Shown: one piece after another, positions 8,883 to 24,113 of the stretch | How positions within the stretch are numbered: position 1 is the stretch's first letter | Layout: each line of letters starts with the position of its first letter | From: Tubiluchus corallicola | Taxonomy: Eukaryota > Priapulida > Priapulimorpha > Priapulimorphida > Tubiluchidae | NCBI GenBank assembly: GCA_030141605.1 | Contig: JAQGDQ010000509.1 | Span: forward strand, 95,511 to 159,510 | Length of the DNA stretch: 64,000 nucleotides | Direction: 5' to 3' | Made by a program: the position numbers and the translations under genes | The notes under the pieces: model-generated | The model's database searches: none | What the model was told of the DNA's origin: nothing | The model's input: only the letters and a program-made list of their open reading frames with translations

Positions 8883-11800
8883 CTAAGAGCAAAAATGTGA
8901 AATAAGATTTTTACAAATATGTTAAAATATATTCATACACAAATTTGAAACAATCCTTCGCAGCTGCAATAACTGTATTATTAAAACTCTAAGAAGTATT
9001 AATAATATTAAAACTTCAAATATTATTGCACTAATAAAATTACATTTGTTGCCTTAGGTCTGTGTCACTCTTCTCACCAGTGCATTGAAGGAGAGTTTAT
9101 TAGAACTAACTGTAATAGTAGAGGAATTTTACAATTATAAATATGTTGGATAAAAATTATTAAATTAAAAAATGCAGCAATATTTAATCTCATCACAAAT
9201 ATTATTTTCAGTATTTAATAAAAAGAGTTCATTAGAACTAACTGTAATAGTAGAGGAATTTTACAATTATAAATATGTTGGATAAAAATTATTAAATTAA
9301 AAAATGCAGCAATATTTAATCTCATCACAAATATTATTTTCAGTATTTAATAAAAAGAGTTCATTAGAACTAACTGTAATAGTAGAGGAATTTTACAATT
9401 ATAAATATGTTGGATAAAAATTATTAAATTAAAAAATGCAGCAATATTTAATCTCATCACAAATATTATTTTCAGTATTTAATAAAAAGAGTTCATTAGA
9501 ACTAACTGTAATAGTAGAGGAATTTTACAATTATAAATATGTTGGATAAAAATTATTAAATTAAAAAATGCAGCAATATTTAATCTCATTATAAATTTTA
9601 TTTTCAGTATTTAATAAAAGGAACATTGTTACATTTGGCCTCTTGTTATCCTCAGATGAGAGGCCAGATACAACAACACGGCACTGTTACTTTGTATGGT
9701 ATTTAAAAGTTTTTAAGGGAAAGGCTGTCACTAAGACAACTACAGACAATTATATTAGTGCAAGCTTCTAAAAACTAAGTGTGATTTGAAATACCCATTA
9801 TAAAATACCATGATTATAAATTTGTCTCATGATACTTGCCCATAGTGAACTTTCAATGACCTTTACTCTCAGCTCAGCTATCACAGTTCAACTCTTAGTG
9901 CACTTTGTCTCATATATTACACAAGTTAGCTAGAGCTAAACTACATATTTGATGAATTGTTGGGAAACAGGTAACAAACATAATGTGCAACAGGTCATTG
10001 ATAACCAAACAATATACGTTTCCTTTCTGTTGTTTGTGTGCTATGTTTACTTACCTATGTCAAGCAGTTTTTGAAAGGAAATGTAAATTGTCTGTGAACT
10101 GACAAATACTCCTTCTTTCAAAACCTTGCTTTTGAAATAAATTAATCTGATTCCTAATAAAACAAAATTTATAATATTTGAATGAAATCACAAGCATTGT
10201 TACCTCCTCCCACTTTGCTTTCTGCCGTTCTTGTTCGAATTTTGCATATTCTCGTTTGTCGTGGATAGTTGTTAAAAGTTTCCAGATCAACAAGAGAAGC
10301 AGCCCAATTCCAATGATTCCTCCTATGACACCACCCACAACAAGAAAAGCATTTACTGGTTCTGGACATATCAAGTTCTTTTCCACTCTGAAACAATCAG
10401 AAATATAAGAAAAGTCTTTGTTATAAATTAGTATGACAACAACGACCCCAAATTCACTGTCTCTGAGATTAAAAGAAAAATAAATCATGAAGGTTTTCAA
10501 CAAATCTACTAAATAATGTAAAACCTGAGTAACGCAAATTGGAATCAAAAGGTTTAGATTTTGTGTGAGCAATTGAAGGTTTGCAATTACTCAAAAATTT
10601 ATAGATGCCACTTTAGTAGTCAGATGTCTGGCTTTTCCTTCTTCGACTTTCAATTTGGTTCGAAAGTTTCAACACTTACTTTAATATAACATCATCTGTT
10701 ACATCGAGTTCATAAGCAAAGCGATATGTACAGCCATTTTCATCTCGATACTGACATCTTTGCTGAGTTTCTAAAAAAAAAACAAAGTAAGTTTAGGTGA
10801 AATTCAAATACTTAGTTCATTTTTGTTTTATGTCCTTGCAGTATACAAAAATCTACAGCTAACCTCAAGTACACAATTCTGGATATTTTTCAGAAATTAT
10901 TCAGTCATGCTTCAATGTTTTGATCTCAGTGTAGCATATTCTATCTGTTGTTAGCAAACTAGAAAACTTATAACTGTATAGTTAAATCACTTATTAGTTT
11001 AATAAAGGTTTTTGCTTATACGTATAGTATACGAGCACATTATAGTTTAACAACTGACACGGTCTTAATTTTAATGTCACTTAAAAGACGGAAAGACCAT
11101 GTTGTGCCTGACATGCTTTTAAATTCAACACACAATCAGAAATTTATAATCATTAATGTTATATCAGTAACATACAATTTCCAGCATAATTTTAACATTT
11201 TATGCCTCGCTAAAAACAACTAAAAAACAGAACTTTTTACTATCATGAAATAGTGTTTGAAACCCAAATTTCCATACACTAACACAAAATAATTCTAAAT
11301 TTTAAGCTAAAAATAAATCATTTATTATGTAGACTTTTTGAAATGAAGTACTCTTTATATTATTTCGTATCCAGAGAACTATATATTATTATTAATTTTT
11401 TTATTACTGTGACAACTCATCTGGCAGCAAACATAAAGTACACAAATGTCCACTAAATGTAAGTATAGTCAGAGTTGCTCAAATATCATAATTTAAGACC
11501 CAATAAATACTATACCTGGTAATATATCTATAAGTTCAATTTCTGTAGAATTACACTTTGCATCACATTCATCGATGAAAGGACCAGATTTATGAACTCT
11601 ACATTCTACACAGTATCTATTCTTCTCACAAAATCCTTTACAAGTCTAAACAAAAATAATTATATTTTAACTTGTGTGTTAAGCACCATGTCAATACCTA
11701 CAACAAAAGCATTGTATTATTATCTTTATTAGATTGATACTGAGACAGATTTGAAACTCTGTTAATTTTTTGGGAAACAGTCTTTGTAACAGTTTCATTT

Positions 11801-14800
11801 TTAGCACTCAAGCTGCAAGAATCTTTTCACCATCTTTTAAACTGTTCATATTTCTCTCAAACAAAGTTGACTAACTGAATAAGGCCATTTTGTTGGTAAC
11901 ATAAAATTTGCAGAGCAAATACATGAAGAGGGTTGCCACTGGGCAAGCAATAGAAATCAAAAGGATCAAAAGTAGGGTTAATGCACAGTGATTTTTTACC
12001 TTTGCTGATCAGCTTCCTCTGTTTTTTTGGTTAGGCTTGAATTATTACCTGTTCGGAAAGCAGGTTGGGGCATGGGTACCATTAAGTCACACAACAGGGA
12101 GCAAAATGAGAAAACCGGCTTTGCCATTCAACTGCTTTAATAGATTTGGCCTACGGGTGGTGTTTTTCATGCATTGGACTGGTTGGTATACTGTGCATTA
12201 TAAGAGAGGGCAAGATTGGGTCACACGAGTCAAAATTTAATTATAGCGACAAGCTGTAAAATGACTCCTAATGTCACTCAAAATTTTTGCATGCATTAAC
12301 GCTGGAAACAGCCAATCTCTTTTGCTAGCTTTAATTAACTGTCTTTTACAGTTAACAGTACATAACTTAAAGTTTAGTATGAGTAAGAATTGTGTATTCT
12401 TTTTTCCCCATTTTTAGAAAAAGAAATTTTTACCACACAATCCTCGCATGTCGGTCCATGATACTTGGAATCACTGTTACATTTACATCTCCACTCACCA
12501 GACTCTCCACCACAAATACAAGTACCCAAATCATTACATTCTTTCTAAAAAATAAATAAACAAATTAACTAAAACATTCTTTCTGAACAAAGAATACCTA
12601 ACAAGTAAAACTGTGCAACCTTTCTAAAATAAGTAGAAAATAAACCTTTACTCAATCAGCAAATAAAAAACAAACAAAATGCCATATATTCCAAGAACAA
12701 AAATGTATGCCTTATGAAATTAATATAATAGACTAGTCACTATTGCATTCTTTCAGAAATAAACCAGAAATAAAAAACAGCAACTTCTGCGCAATTAAGA
12801 TCTGCATAATAAAAAGTTAAACCTATTGATAGTTCGATGTCATTATATCATGAAGTAATCATACTGTGACCTGAAGGGCTTTGAAAGTCACCAGGACTGG
12901 CTAGTATCCCTTGTTATACACATCTGTGCACTAACCTTTTACAGTTTTTACTTTCTTATTGTAACCTCTAAAAACTATTTATGGAACAGTATTTATTTTA
13001 GTACCATGCATGTAATACTCTGATGCTTGTATGTGTGCTGCACTCGTCTTAACTTGCATGAATCCAGTTACTACATATATTCTACATTCGGTTTAGTTTT
13101 AATGCATGTTTAGTTTTGTCCTTATCTGTACTCATTTAAGTTTAAAAAACCAACAAGGCAAAATAAATATTATTACGTATGTAAGCTTTCCTGCAGTACA
13201 AGTTGCAGATTTCAGAGATACAATTTTGAATATTATGTAGCAACAGAATTTTTCTTTACTATTATCAGGTACAGGTTGATAATGCTGGGATTGTTATAAT
13301 GCAGGGTTATTAAAATTTCATACATACTCCATTTTCTGCCATGCAAGCAGCTTTAGATGATGGACATTCACATTTAGATCCGGTGTACTGTGGCTGGCAC
13401 ATACACTTCCCACAATCACAAATCCCTCTCTTTGAACCTGAAGAATGTTAAATATGTTTAGGAAAACATCATTTTGCATCTGATGGCAGTTCATAATTAA
13501 AAATTAAAAGTTTTTACACAATAAAATTGTAGTTTATGTTTAAAAGCCACAACAGCTTGTCTGACTTTATTCTAATACAGATCTAGTTTTTGTAAAAGTT
13601 AAAATAAACCCTCTTAATTTGCTTGAGTGGAATAAATTTAATGATGGCAAGCTGTGGCAATAATAATAACAGTAATAATGATAATAAAAAAATCAATTTT
13701 TGCATGGATACCTCCACAAATCTGATTTTTGTATCTCCCGCAACTAAAATTATTGCACTGACACTGAGGACCGTATATTCTTTCTTCTGGGTTCTGCAAG
13801 AAACAGAAATCAAACCTAATGACAGCTAACAGTAAAAAAAACAATAACTTCATACTCATAGAAATATTACAGTGCATCAAAATGCGTGAACGACTTTTCT
13901 CAATAACAGTCATTTCCACATCACTCAGATAAAAACATTTTGCAATTTTTTGTGGGAACATTCCGTACCTCTCTTTCTTGGCAGTAGCACCGGCCACAGA
14001 GACAAGTTCCAAGTCCAGAGCACAGTTGGGTGGAATTAGCCCTGCAAAATAAATTCACTGTAGATTACTAAAATTGAGTGAAACTTACTTACTCATATAA
14101 TTCACAAAATGTACAAGCTGTATTTATGAAATAGCTTTTCCATCTGATGTGTTATAGTTTCAGACTTTTGGAACATAAAAAGATAACATAAACAAAAAAA
14201 TATTATTTTAACTTAAATATGAGAGCTAGTTGAAAACAAAAAACTGTTTGCTTAGCAGATGAAAAAAGCTGAAAATATTTCTGCCTGATGATCATTTGAA
14301 ATGCAAGTGAAGAATTTACTGCTTTATAATCCATTGTATTTTTCATCAAATAACACTGATTTTATTAATGAAATGAATTTATCCGGAATTGATTTTACAT
14401 TCTGAAAATGGCTAGCATGTCAACTATACAGACTAAAAACATAAACAGAGATCGTTTATGTTAGCTTACAATTACACTAACATAAAAATGCAAAGCTTAC
14501 ACACGACAAGCTTCTGTGTCAGTCGGTCCTTCTTCACTAGTTAGCTGACAAGAACAGTTTTGTCCATAAAAAGTTGGATCGCAAGAGCAAATACCACACT
14601 CAAATGTTCCTTGGTGGCTACAACGTGAACTATTTCTTTCCTGGGAAATTAAAACATTGTTCAGTTTGACTCAACTTATTCAATTTTATTTATTTCTGGT
14701 ATTCATGCATTAACTTCTAGTAAACCAAGCTGCAATAAAGCAGTTGAGTATTGTCAATACAAATAGATAGTGTAAGAACAAATTGTATAATTCAAACATG

Positions 14801-17800
14801 CATAATAATTATTAATTAGAACAAAAGATGCTACATTCAAAGCAACAAATAAAAATAATAAAAACACAAACAAGGCTTAGGAAGCAATAACTTTGATTTG
14901 TTGTTACTTGTTTATATTAGCTGAGACCCAAAAGCTTGCACTACTTTGGAATGTGAGTGCAATTGACAATGAATGTAAGTGCTTTTTCGGCATTGCCATC
15001 ATTACTATCACAGCTAGAAATGTTTCAGTTATTTAGATGCTGCTTACGTATCCATACTTCAATACATTTTCTGCTTTTTTATTACATTGTTCACCTCTTG
15101 TTCTGGCATTGCACATTCGCATTCACATAATGGTTCCACAGTGATTTTTAGATCTTCTTGAAAATCCCTGGGTTTAATACTAAATGTGAATGGTTTGCCA
15201 TCTGGTGGGCAATTTACTAGCGTAACACCAATGTCAAAATCGACCTGAAACATAATGTAGCAATTACTTAAAATGCTGAATGTAAATAAATAACAGTAAT
15301 TAAAAACTGCCAACTTTTGATGTGATGTTTATTGCTTCAGCACAGTGTCATGCAAGCCCTAGTGTTTTTTTATATTACCAATAATTTGTTTTTGAAAAAT
15401 ACTTTTAAAACTCATATTGTTTCTTATCAAGTCTTTTTCTGCATTGCGGTACTTAAAATTCGCCCAATAACATTAATGTCACTTAAGAATAAAAATATGT
15501 CATTCTTAAAAATGTGCCACAAAAGGTGCCAGGAACACTGTTAGAAAAATGCTTCTAATTTAGAGACAAAAACTCAGGACTGTCTTAAGAGCATTATAGG
15601 ACCCCGAGCAAAGCAGTCTACTAGGGCACCCTACTTACACAAAAACTAACAAGAATAAAAGTGTATATGGTCGATAAAAATAAACACATATTTATTGTAT
15701 TGGTACTATCAACACAAATGTTTGAGTAAAATAACGAGCCTTGAAAAACAGTATACATAGATTAGCAATAGGCCCCAGGGAGCTTAATTCTTGTGGTTCC
15801 CCCAGGCAACTGCACAGCATGTCCATGAGTTAAGATGGTTCTAGAAAAATTCACATCATATTTTAGGGAGATACATGAAAAGAGTAGCAGAAAAACAAGT
15901 GATTTCATTCATTAATGATACCACATAGCTTAAGAGGCATGCAGTCAATTCTACATTTACCATATAATTAAAAACTGTCTAATTTATTGTATTACAAAGA
16001 GAAATCCAAATTCTGTACCTCATCTCCTACTTTTATTCCAGTGCAAGTTTTGAAGTCTATTTGATCTTTACATGTAACACTGTACTCTAGATTCACATAA
16101 TCACTCAGTGGTGGAGTCAAATCATCACCCATGCTTATAGACGAACTGATTTTCTAAAAAATACTCCAGAATTAGAATAAATGTAGACCATGCGTACAAC
16201 ATACTACATGGCTAGGCAAGTTTACAAACTGTGTGGCCTTTTTGGAAATACATAAGTACCACCTGCAACTAACACATTTAAATTTTATGCTGAACATTAA
16301 TTGTGCCCTCAATAAGTTGGGCTACAATGAAGCTAAAGCACCAAAACTAGTATACAATACTAATGAATAAAAGGATGAAATTTAATAATAACTTTAGTAC
16401 TGAAAATGATGCTGCATCATAAAAATTTGATTACTAAAAGACTAAAATTTTAAAGCTTCCTCCAACTATCATTTGTAAAGTTGGTTGCTCTCCTAATTGT
16501 CCTAAATATGCATACAACATTAAAAAAATCCTGTTGTATCACATAATCGTCCTGTATTTTATATGGTTGATAATGTTAATACAAAATATGTTATATTTCA
16601 TTTGAAGCAACTGCATTAAACTACAGTATTTTTTAGTAAGCACAAATGAACTAAAACACACATAACAATTATTCTGGATGTGACACTTCTATAGATATCT
16701 TTTTAAAAAACTTACACAAAATTACAGTTAGGTTTGCTACTTCCTGGAAAAATGTATTTTTTTTATTTTGATAGAGCAGTTCTTGTTATTCATTTCTTTG
16801 CGTTATACGTAACAGCATCACCCAGCGGAGAAAATAAAGGTTTTAGCTTTGACACAAACAGTCAATAAAAAAGAAATGCTGAAAAACTTCTGCTACTTTA
16901 ATAGCAGACAAATATGGGAATAACTTGCATTGCTAAAAAGAATGTTTTTTAAGATCATCATAGAGTCCAAATCATCTCTGTTAGTTCTATAAAAATTCTT
17001 AGGCAACACTAAACTCAGTGTGAACTGCTGAATTTATGAACTAGTACATAACTTTAAATATACCTCATAGTTTTCTCTGACAAGATCAACAATGTTGGCT
17101 GAGTCATCTGCTAGGACTCCAACAGAAGAACCTTCAAATAGCTTGCTCAGATGTAGATATGTGTTATTGACACGCTCAGTCACAGCAAATATAATGTTCA
17201 CCTTTTCTTCAGAAACTAGATTTATTAGCTGTCCTACCGATGGGTAATCCTAGGAAAAAATTATGCAGTTGCTATTATAACCAGACAACTCTGAGTCCGC
17301 GAAAGCTGGCAGTAGCCAATTCCATATTTGTACTAAACCTTTCTGAACACATGTCTAAAATGATAAATCAGGTAGATACCATATTATATAGTAATGAAAA
17401 AAATCAGTGTATATCCTTCATGCAGTTTCAATTAAGTAAACAGGCTTTATAAAAAGGTAAACCAAACAGTTGAAAAATGAGCAAGTAAACTGCTTCGTTG
17501 TGGCTATGTTGCAAGAATACGTCAATGATATGAAAATAATAACATTCAATTCTTTATAGTGAAAACACAATGGCTGACCATAAGTCAATCTTTGTTTCCA
17601 TCAGAAACAGTGTTGACTATGGCACATCAGTTACAGCTGCTACACAGATACCCGGAATCCTATTATTTCTTTGCAAGCAACATATTTTTTTTAAGTAAAT
17701 CATAATTTACGACGACAAATTATTATACTGGGACTTGCTGCTTAAAACTAGGTAAAAAGGAGGTCATATATTGTAACTAGTCCCTGCAATTGAAAAAAAG

Positions 17801-20800
17801 CTGTCATTTTTCAAATCCCATACAATAGGTTCACAAACAAAGTGTCATTCTTACAAATGGCAACCCTAAATTCCACAAATTTTTTTTTATTCACCTGTTC
17901 CAAGTAAGCAGTATATTCTCCATTCTCCATGTGGCATCTGCCGTCATTTGGTTTAACTATCCCGCCCAGTTTACCATCACCAGCAATATGAAAAGAGGCG
18001 TCTGTAGAAAACACTACTAGGTGGCGAGCATTTGCTCTCCATCCGATCTCACCCTTTGCAAAATAAGTACCATAATGAAAAGCTGATAGTTTTTAATTAG
18101 GTTACAAAATATCTAATTTTTTATGTAAATAATTTTGATATTTTACAGTACAGTAAAATTTGCTTAATAAATCCATAGATAATAAATCGTATTAAGCTGA
18201 TATTAAAGGTATACATTGCATTTAGTCTTGTAAACAGCTTATCACATATAAATGGTAATGGCATCACAGAAAGACAATACATATTATGTCACTTATAAAT
18301 TAATACATTAAACTTTAAAACTTTTGCAAGCAGTTTGCGGAGTATTGGCCTCATAAATAAACAATATACGGTGTGATAACATAGAAAATACTACTACTAA
18401 ATCTATCCGCTTAATAAATCCATTTAGCTTCAGATCAAGGTGGATTTATTGAGCGGAGTATACTGTATCATGTAAAGAGTTATAATATTTTACAACTAGT
18501 GTAGTGCGTTTAACATGCAAAAATTTGCTGTATAACCAAGCAAAAAATATGAAGGGGATATGATTTCAGTTGATTCGTTATTATTTCTACCATTTAAAGC
18601 AAGATTACAATAATTATATTTAAGTACATATGACACCAAGCTTTTAGAAAAATTCAATAAGCCTATGAAAGTAATACTGTAAATATGTTCAAAAAACAAG
18701 GAACAACTTACAATGCATAAAAGCTTTGATTAGCACACTCGTTTTACTAATATACAATTACATCAGACTATATAGTGTTTACTAGTGACGGGAAATTGTT
18801 TTTCTCTCTAAATCAATTAATCAGACGATTTTTTTTACCAATTTGAGAATCGATCTGAAAGTGGATTTTTCAAGATTTATTAATCCAATTAACTAAATGT
18901 AGTTGTTCATACGTGTTAGAGTCAAGTTCATGTGAAAAAACTGTTTTCCAATACAGTAAGACCTCACTTAGCGATGCTAATGCATTCCAGCAAAACATGA
19001 CGTTAAGCGAAACATCGTAAAATGAAGCCAAGGCTTCCATAGAAAGTAATGTAAAAGAATTGAGATACGTTCCAGAGGCAAAAATAAATGATGTTCAGAT
19101 CATATAACTTAAATATTTTATGGGTTTTATCATATCTCTACTGACTAATTTCTTTCTGCTTGTCTGAAACCTATATATCTTACTTACCATCACCAAGCTA
19201 TAGCGGTTTCTCTTTCATTAGTGCTTAAGCATAGACAGCAGTTAAACAATAAACATTGCACAGTCAAAGTAAAGGCCTGGGTGACCTTGGAAATTCTATG
19301 TAGATACTTGGTCTGGTTCTGTAGCAACAGGTTGCAAGCATAAAGTTTGCTCGCAGGTCTTACTTGCTATAAACGGCTAGCATTTAGTCAAACGGAAGCA
19401 AAAACATATATAATAATTACAACTGTTCTGAATAATTTATAGAACAGAATAAAGCAATATGTACTGTTTCAATGCATCAAATTAGATAAAAATGTTGTTG
19501 ATGAAATAAAAAATTGCCTTGAACAAAGTAAAAAAAATCGGCTTTAAAGTGAAACATGCATTGTTAAGTGAAAAAAGGTGTCAAAAAGTCAGCGTCATTA
19601 AAATGAAAAATCCCTGATCGGGGAGTCGTTAAGCGATGACTTACTGTACGAGTGAATTTTGCGCAAAACCAAATTAATCACAGGTACATTTAGGCAAAAA
19701 TCAGAATCATCACCATGCAACTCACATTCTCGGCACACGACACTTAGGTTACGAATTAGAAGGGTGTCATCCATATCAGCCGCACATTCGTCTTCCATAG
19801 AAGCCATGCAGATTGTTTTATCCTACTATTACTAATTTGATGAAGAAGCTAAATTCCTTAAAAAACTTTTCTTGGAATTTTTTGTGCAATATTTATTCGA
19901 TTTCATAATTTCATACTCGTTTCTCGAAATCCTGAGCTTTCATCGAATCGTCTCATCATTTGTGTTTACTAAACTTAACCTCTGAGGCGGTACTTCATCA
20001 TGTAACATTTTCAAACAGAGGTAAATCAGAGCTTAAAAAATTCATAGATCCTATCTACAAATTAGTTGTTACTGACACAAAACTCACAGCTCACAACCAC
20101 TCATAGAAATTTGCATTTTGCAACGTTGTTGTTATAAAGAAATTGGATAGAAACACAGGATTTGAATACTTCCAGGGTGTTTGGAGCACCTTCTTCACTC
20201 CTAAAACAAGCTTCCTGTACACTTACGTGACAAACGATTGTTTGCACTAATGCATCCATACCACCTTCAGGAGAATCCAAGTTACCAGAAGTTTTCGTTT
20301 CGTCCACTTTTTTCTATAAGAGATCAATTACAATTAGTGACACGATTATTCACTCTTAAAAAGAAAAGTGCACAAAACACAAGGCGGAACTAAAACATTG
20401 CTCAAGTTAGTTGCTACAATAATTTTTCCAATACTGTAACTTAACAAGCAATGCAAAAATTTTTAAACCACATTTACACGTTTAAGAATCATTGCAAAGT
20501 TATCAAAAAGTCACTAAATGTACAGTACTTAAGATGCATTATTTTCTATAATTTACAATAGTCATGATTATTTTTATTATTATTATCTATGAGCTGACGA
20601 TGATATCATCTAAAAATAGGCAGCTACCGAAATTCTTTATACATGCATACATGCACACATGATTTAGGGGCTATAGTTTTCTACAAGTGAGTTTGCTAAC
20701 CATAATACCATAATACCAGCAAATAAGAGATTGTATTTAATTAGTTTGTTATGCGTATTCATTGCATACAAGCATTAGACACATTGGGATGGGATCAGCC

Positions 20801-23800
20801 TTGTGCTAATAATAATAAGGCTAGTCTTCTTAGTTTTTTCTTTTTATGTGAACCAGGCTTTGAAATTACCACAGAAGAGTTTTGCAAACTAAAGAAAGTT
20901 ATTTGGAATGTAGATAATGAGTATAGAAAGCTCTGGTATTGCACAGAAAATTAAGTTGACCACCCAGCTTTGCAAACTGCACAAGGGCAAATTATAAAAC
21001 AATCAAAATAAGAAAACACTTTAAAGACATACTTACAGCAAATAGATCAGTTTTATCAGTGAGTGGCAAGTGATTTTTAAATGAATATGGAGGCACACAT
21101 TCTCTGTCATTTGTTGGACAACAAGGGCACTCAAGCTTCTCAGGGACTTCGCTAACGTATGGTGCAGTAACTTTGTCGATAAATGAACCAAATCCAAGCT
21201 TGAAGTTTTTTGTAATCTTGCTCATTGTATCAGCTACATAAAAATGCACTTTTATTAAATGGAAGTAACTAGAAAAATTGCTACTGTAATTTATTCCTTA
21301 CTTGAGTAAATAGATATATTACTTTAATGGTGCATTACAAAAAATGTACAGCTTACTAGTACCATGCTCATTACATAGTAAATTTTCACAACTTACTCTC
21401 AGTTGTCTAACTTTCTGCTCAGGGCATAATCTTACCTTTGACCCCCTCTACATACTGATTAAAAAATCAAACCAAATCAATTTGAGTAAATACGTAAGTT
21501 TTTGAAAATAAATTATACATTAGCCTCTGAATTTATGAAAATGACGATTATATGATAATTGTTAAATTAGGGTTTCGTTCTTAATCTTGTTTATGATTCA
21601 ATTGTAACTTCAGACAAAACTTATGTAATAACAAGTACTGCATTAATTGCTTTGTCAAAGCAAGTTTGACAAACCATTCTTAGAAGTCTGGAAGGACTAA
21701 CTGAACTCGAGGACGTTGGTCAAAAACTTGACTCTGTCAATACATGTGAAAGTGTACATTCGTTTGCAGGTTTATGTTTCAGTTTCTTTTTTTTAGAAAA
21801 TGTCAATGCAGCCATGTTGAATTCACAAACTTGCACAAAAAACCAAATGAGGTATTCAGCTTTGCTAGTTGTACAAAAGCAAATTACAGATAAAATAAAC
21901 AATCTTATAATTCAAGATGGTAGATCAAAAATCCAACTTCACAAGCCGACGCAAAATTTGTTCAGTTTGTCAATTAGCAGAGCCTACAGCCCTTTTCGAA
22001 AATAATTTTAATCCGAAATGATCTGGAGCTCAAAATGGCAGATAGAAAACTCAACTATGTCAATTGATGCAGAATTCATTCGAGTGCATTCTTACAACGT
22101 TTCATAACAATCAACTGTGGATTCACATAACTTTAGATTTTTTTCGAAAATGATATTATCGCTGCCATCTTGAACAACAAGAATAACATCCAGATCAGTA
22201 GCAATTTGGGTCGAGTCCTCGATAAATAGACATCTATGAATATACAGTACATGACCGCTGACACAACAGTAACACCTCAATAAAATGTTATTTGAAAAAC
22301 AGTTACTTAGTGTTCATACTAATATATATATATATTAGTATACATACTAAACATTGTCACTTTTTACGTAAAATAATCACATTTAGATTTAAGATCCATT
22401 TAGAAGGCAAAGCAAAGAACCATCTCTTTTGTTCTAATGCAAGCACTTCTAATTGGCTTCCGAGAAAAATGAAGTGCCCTAAGAGCATTTACCGAGTTGA
22501 CAGTCCCATACAGCCTTGAAAATTACTGCCCCGTGCATAGAAGAAGATTTCTTTTGATTGGGCACTTACAGCAATAAACTCACGCTGGTGCGAAAAGATC
22601 AGCTAGAATGGTTAGGTCTTTAATATTTGCAACTTAAATCTTGTGTGTATAATACTGATTTGCAATTTCATTCAACAAAACACTGTAAAGGAAAGCCCCA
22701 ATACTATAAGTAACAGCCTAAAATATGAATATAATAAAACTACGAAACAGTCATAACATTAAAATCAACAAATCAGCTGATAAAATTTGATAAAACTATC
22801 AAGAAACATAGCTAATTTATTCACCAAGTTTTTGACCTAATGCTCCGAGTTTCTTTTTATCATCATACATCGAATTTGATAAATCCATCAGATAATAAAG
22901 ATCCACAGGATAATCCTCTGCTTGCTTGTACTTCACTTTAACATTTATTGTGTCACCTGAAAATAGTGCCAGCAGTTCTCAGATAAAAATAATGAAAATT
23001 TATACATATTCACTGTACCACACATTGGAAAATGTGTACAAAATCTGCTTTTTATATTAACAAGTAAAAATCAAGCAGAAAGTGACAAATGCGTGAAATT
23101 TATAGAAATATATTTTTAATTATGATCCATACCAGATTTTCACTTTTCCAACAATGAAAAATTTATAGCCGTCATAATGTTGTACTACTAGTTTGCCTAA
23201 TGTTACAAACAAAGAAGCACACAGACACTAATTTATATAAACAGTCCTAAGATAACTAAGACTTAAAAATACATGCAATACCGCATATTGATGAAACTGC
23301 CGTGAAAATATCTTTAAATCCTGGTACCTCTCCGTATTTTCAACAACATCTCTTGCGGATATATTTGTACAGCTTCTTCATTTGGTCCAACTGATCCTTC
23401 AGTGAGGTTTATCGCTTTTGTAACAGTGTTGTTCGATTGAGGAAATATAATATTTGTGTCATTGCAACCATTGCGTTGCAAGTTAATCACAAGGTCACAC
23501 CTACTCCTGCCTTCAACTTCGTAGCCCTGAAACAAACATTTCAATAAACTACATTATGACAAAATGAACACAGTTACTTTATGAAATACGGGTTGAAAAA
23601 CATAAACATTAAGTGAGTGCTCTTGCTAAGAGTTTTTAATACGTTTACTTAATTATCTTTACTTATAAATAACAGCAAAAAATGTCTCTCGGTTTACTTT
23701 CCGAATGTTCCAAGGAGCGGCCTAAATGAATGATCTGAGACATCACGATGTCATGCCATAAGCTATTGAACTTAAAAAAAGTATACAATTAAACATAACT

Positions 23801-24079
23801 GAGAATACAAGGCTGTCTCTTTTATATTCAATTAGTTGTCTGTAATGAATAATTTTAGCTTTATATTTGTATTGGACAAAAAAAAAATTACTTATGCCTT
23901 GACTGCAGCTACATAAGAAGGCAGATGCTTATATTGACAGAAGAGCACTCTGAACGATAACGACACCAAATCATACCTGTACAATAATGTAGGGAGCATA
24001 TTGCAGTTTCTTTGTAGAGAAAGACAGAGGGAGAGAGGGACAGGGACAGGGACAGAGAAGAGAAGAGAGAGAAGAGAGA

Positions 24080-24113
<34 letters not shown>

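Noticed and set aside
20751-20954. 67-codon plus-strand frame in an integrin intron
   Set aside because: No domain, no splice partner, AT-rich codon content like the intron.
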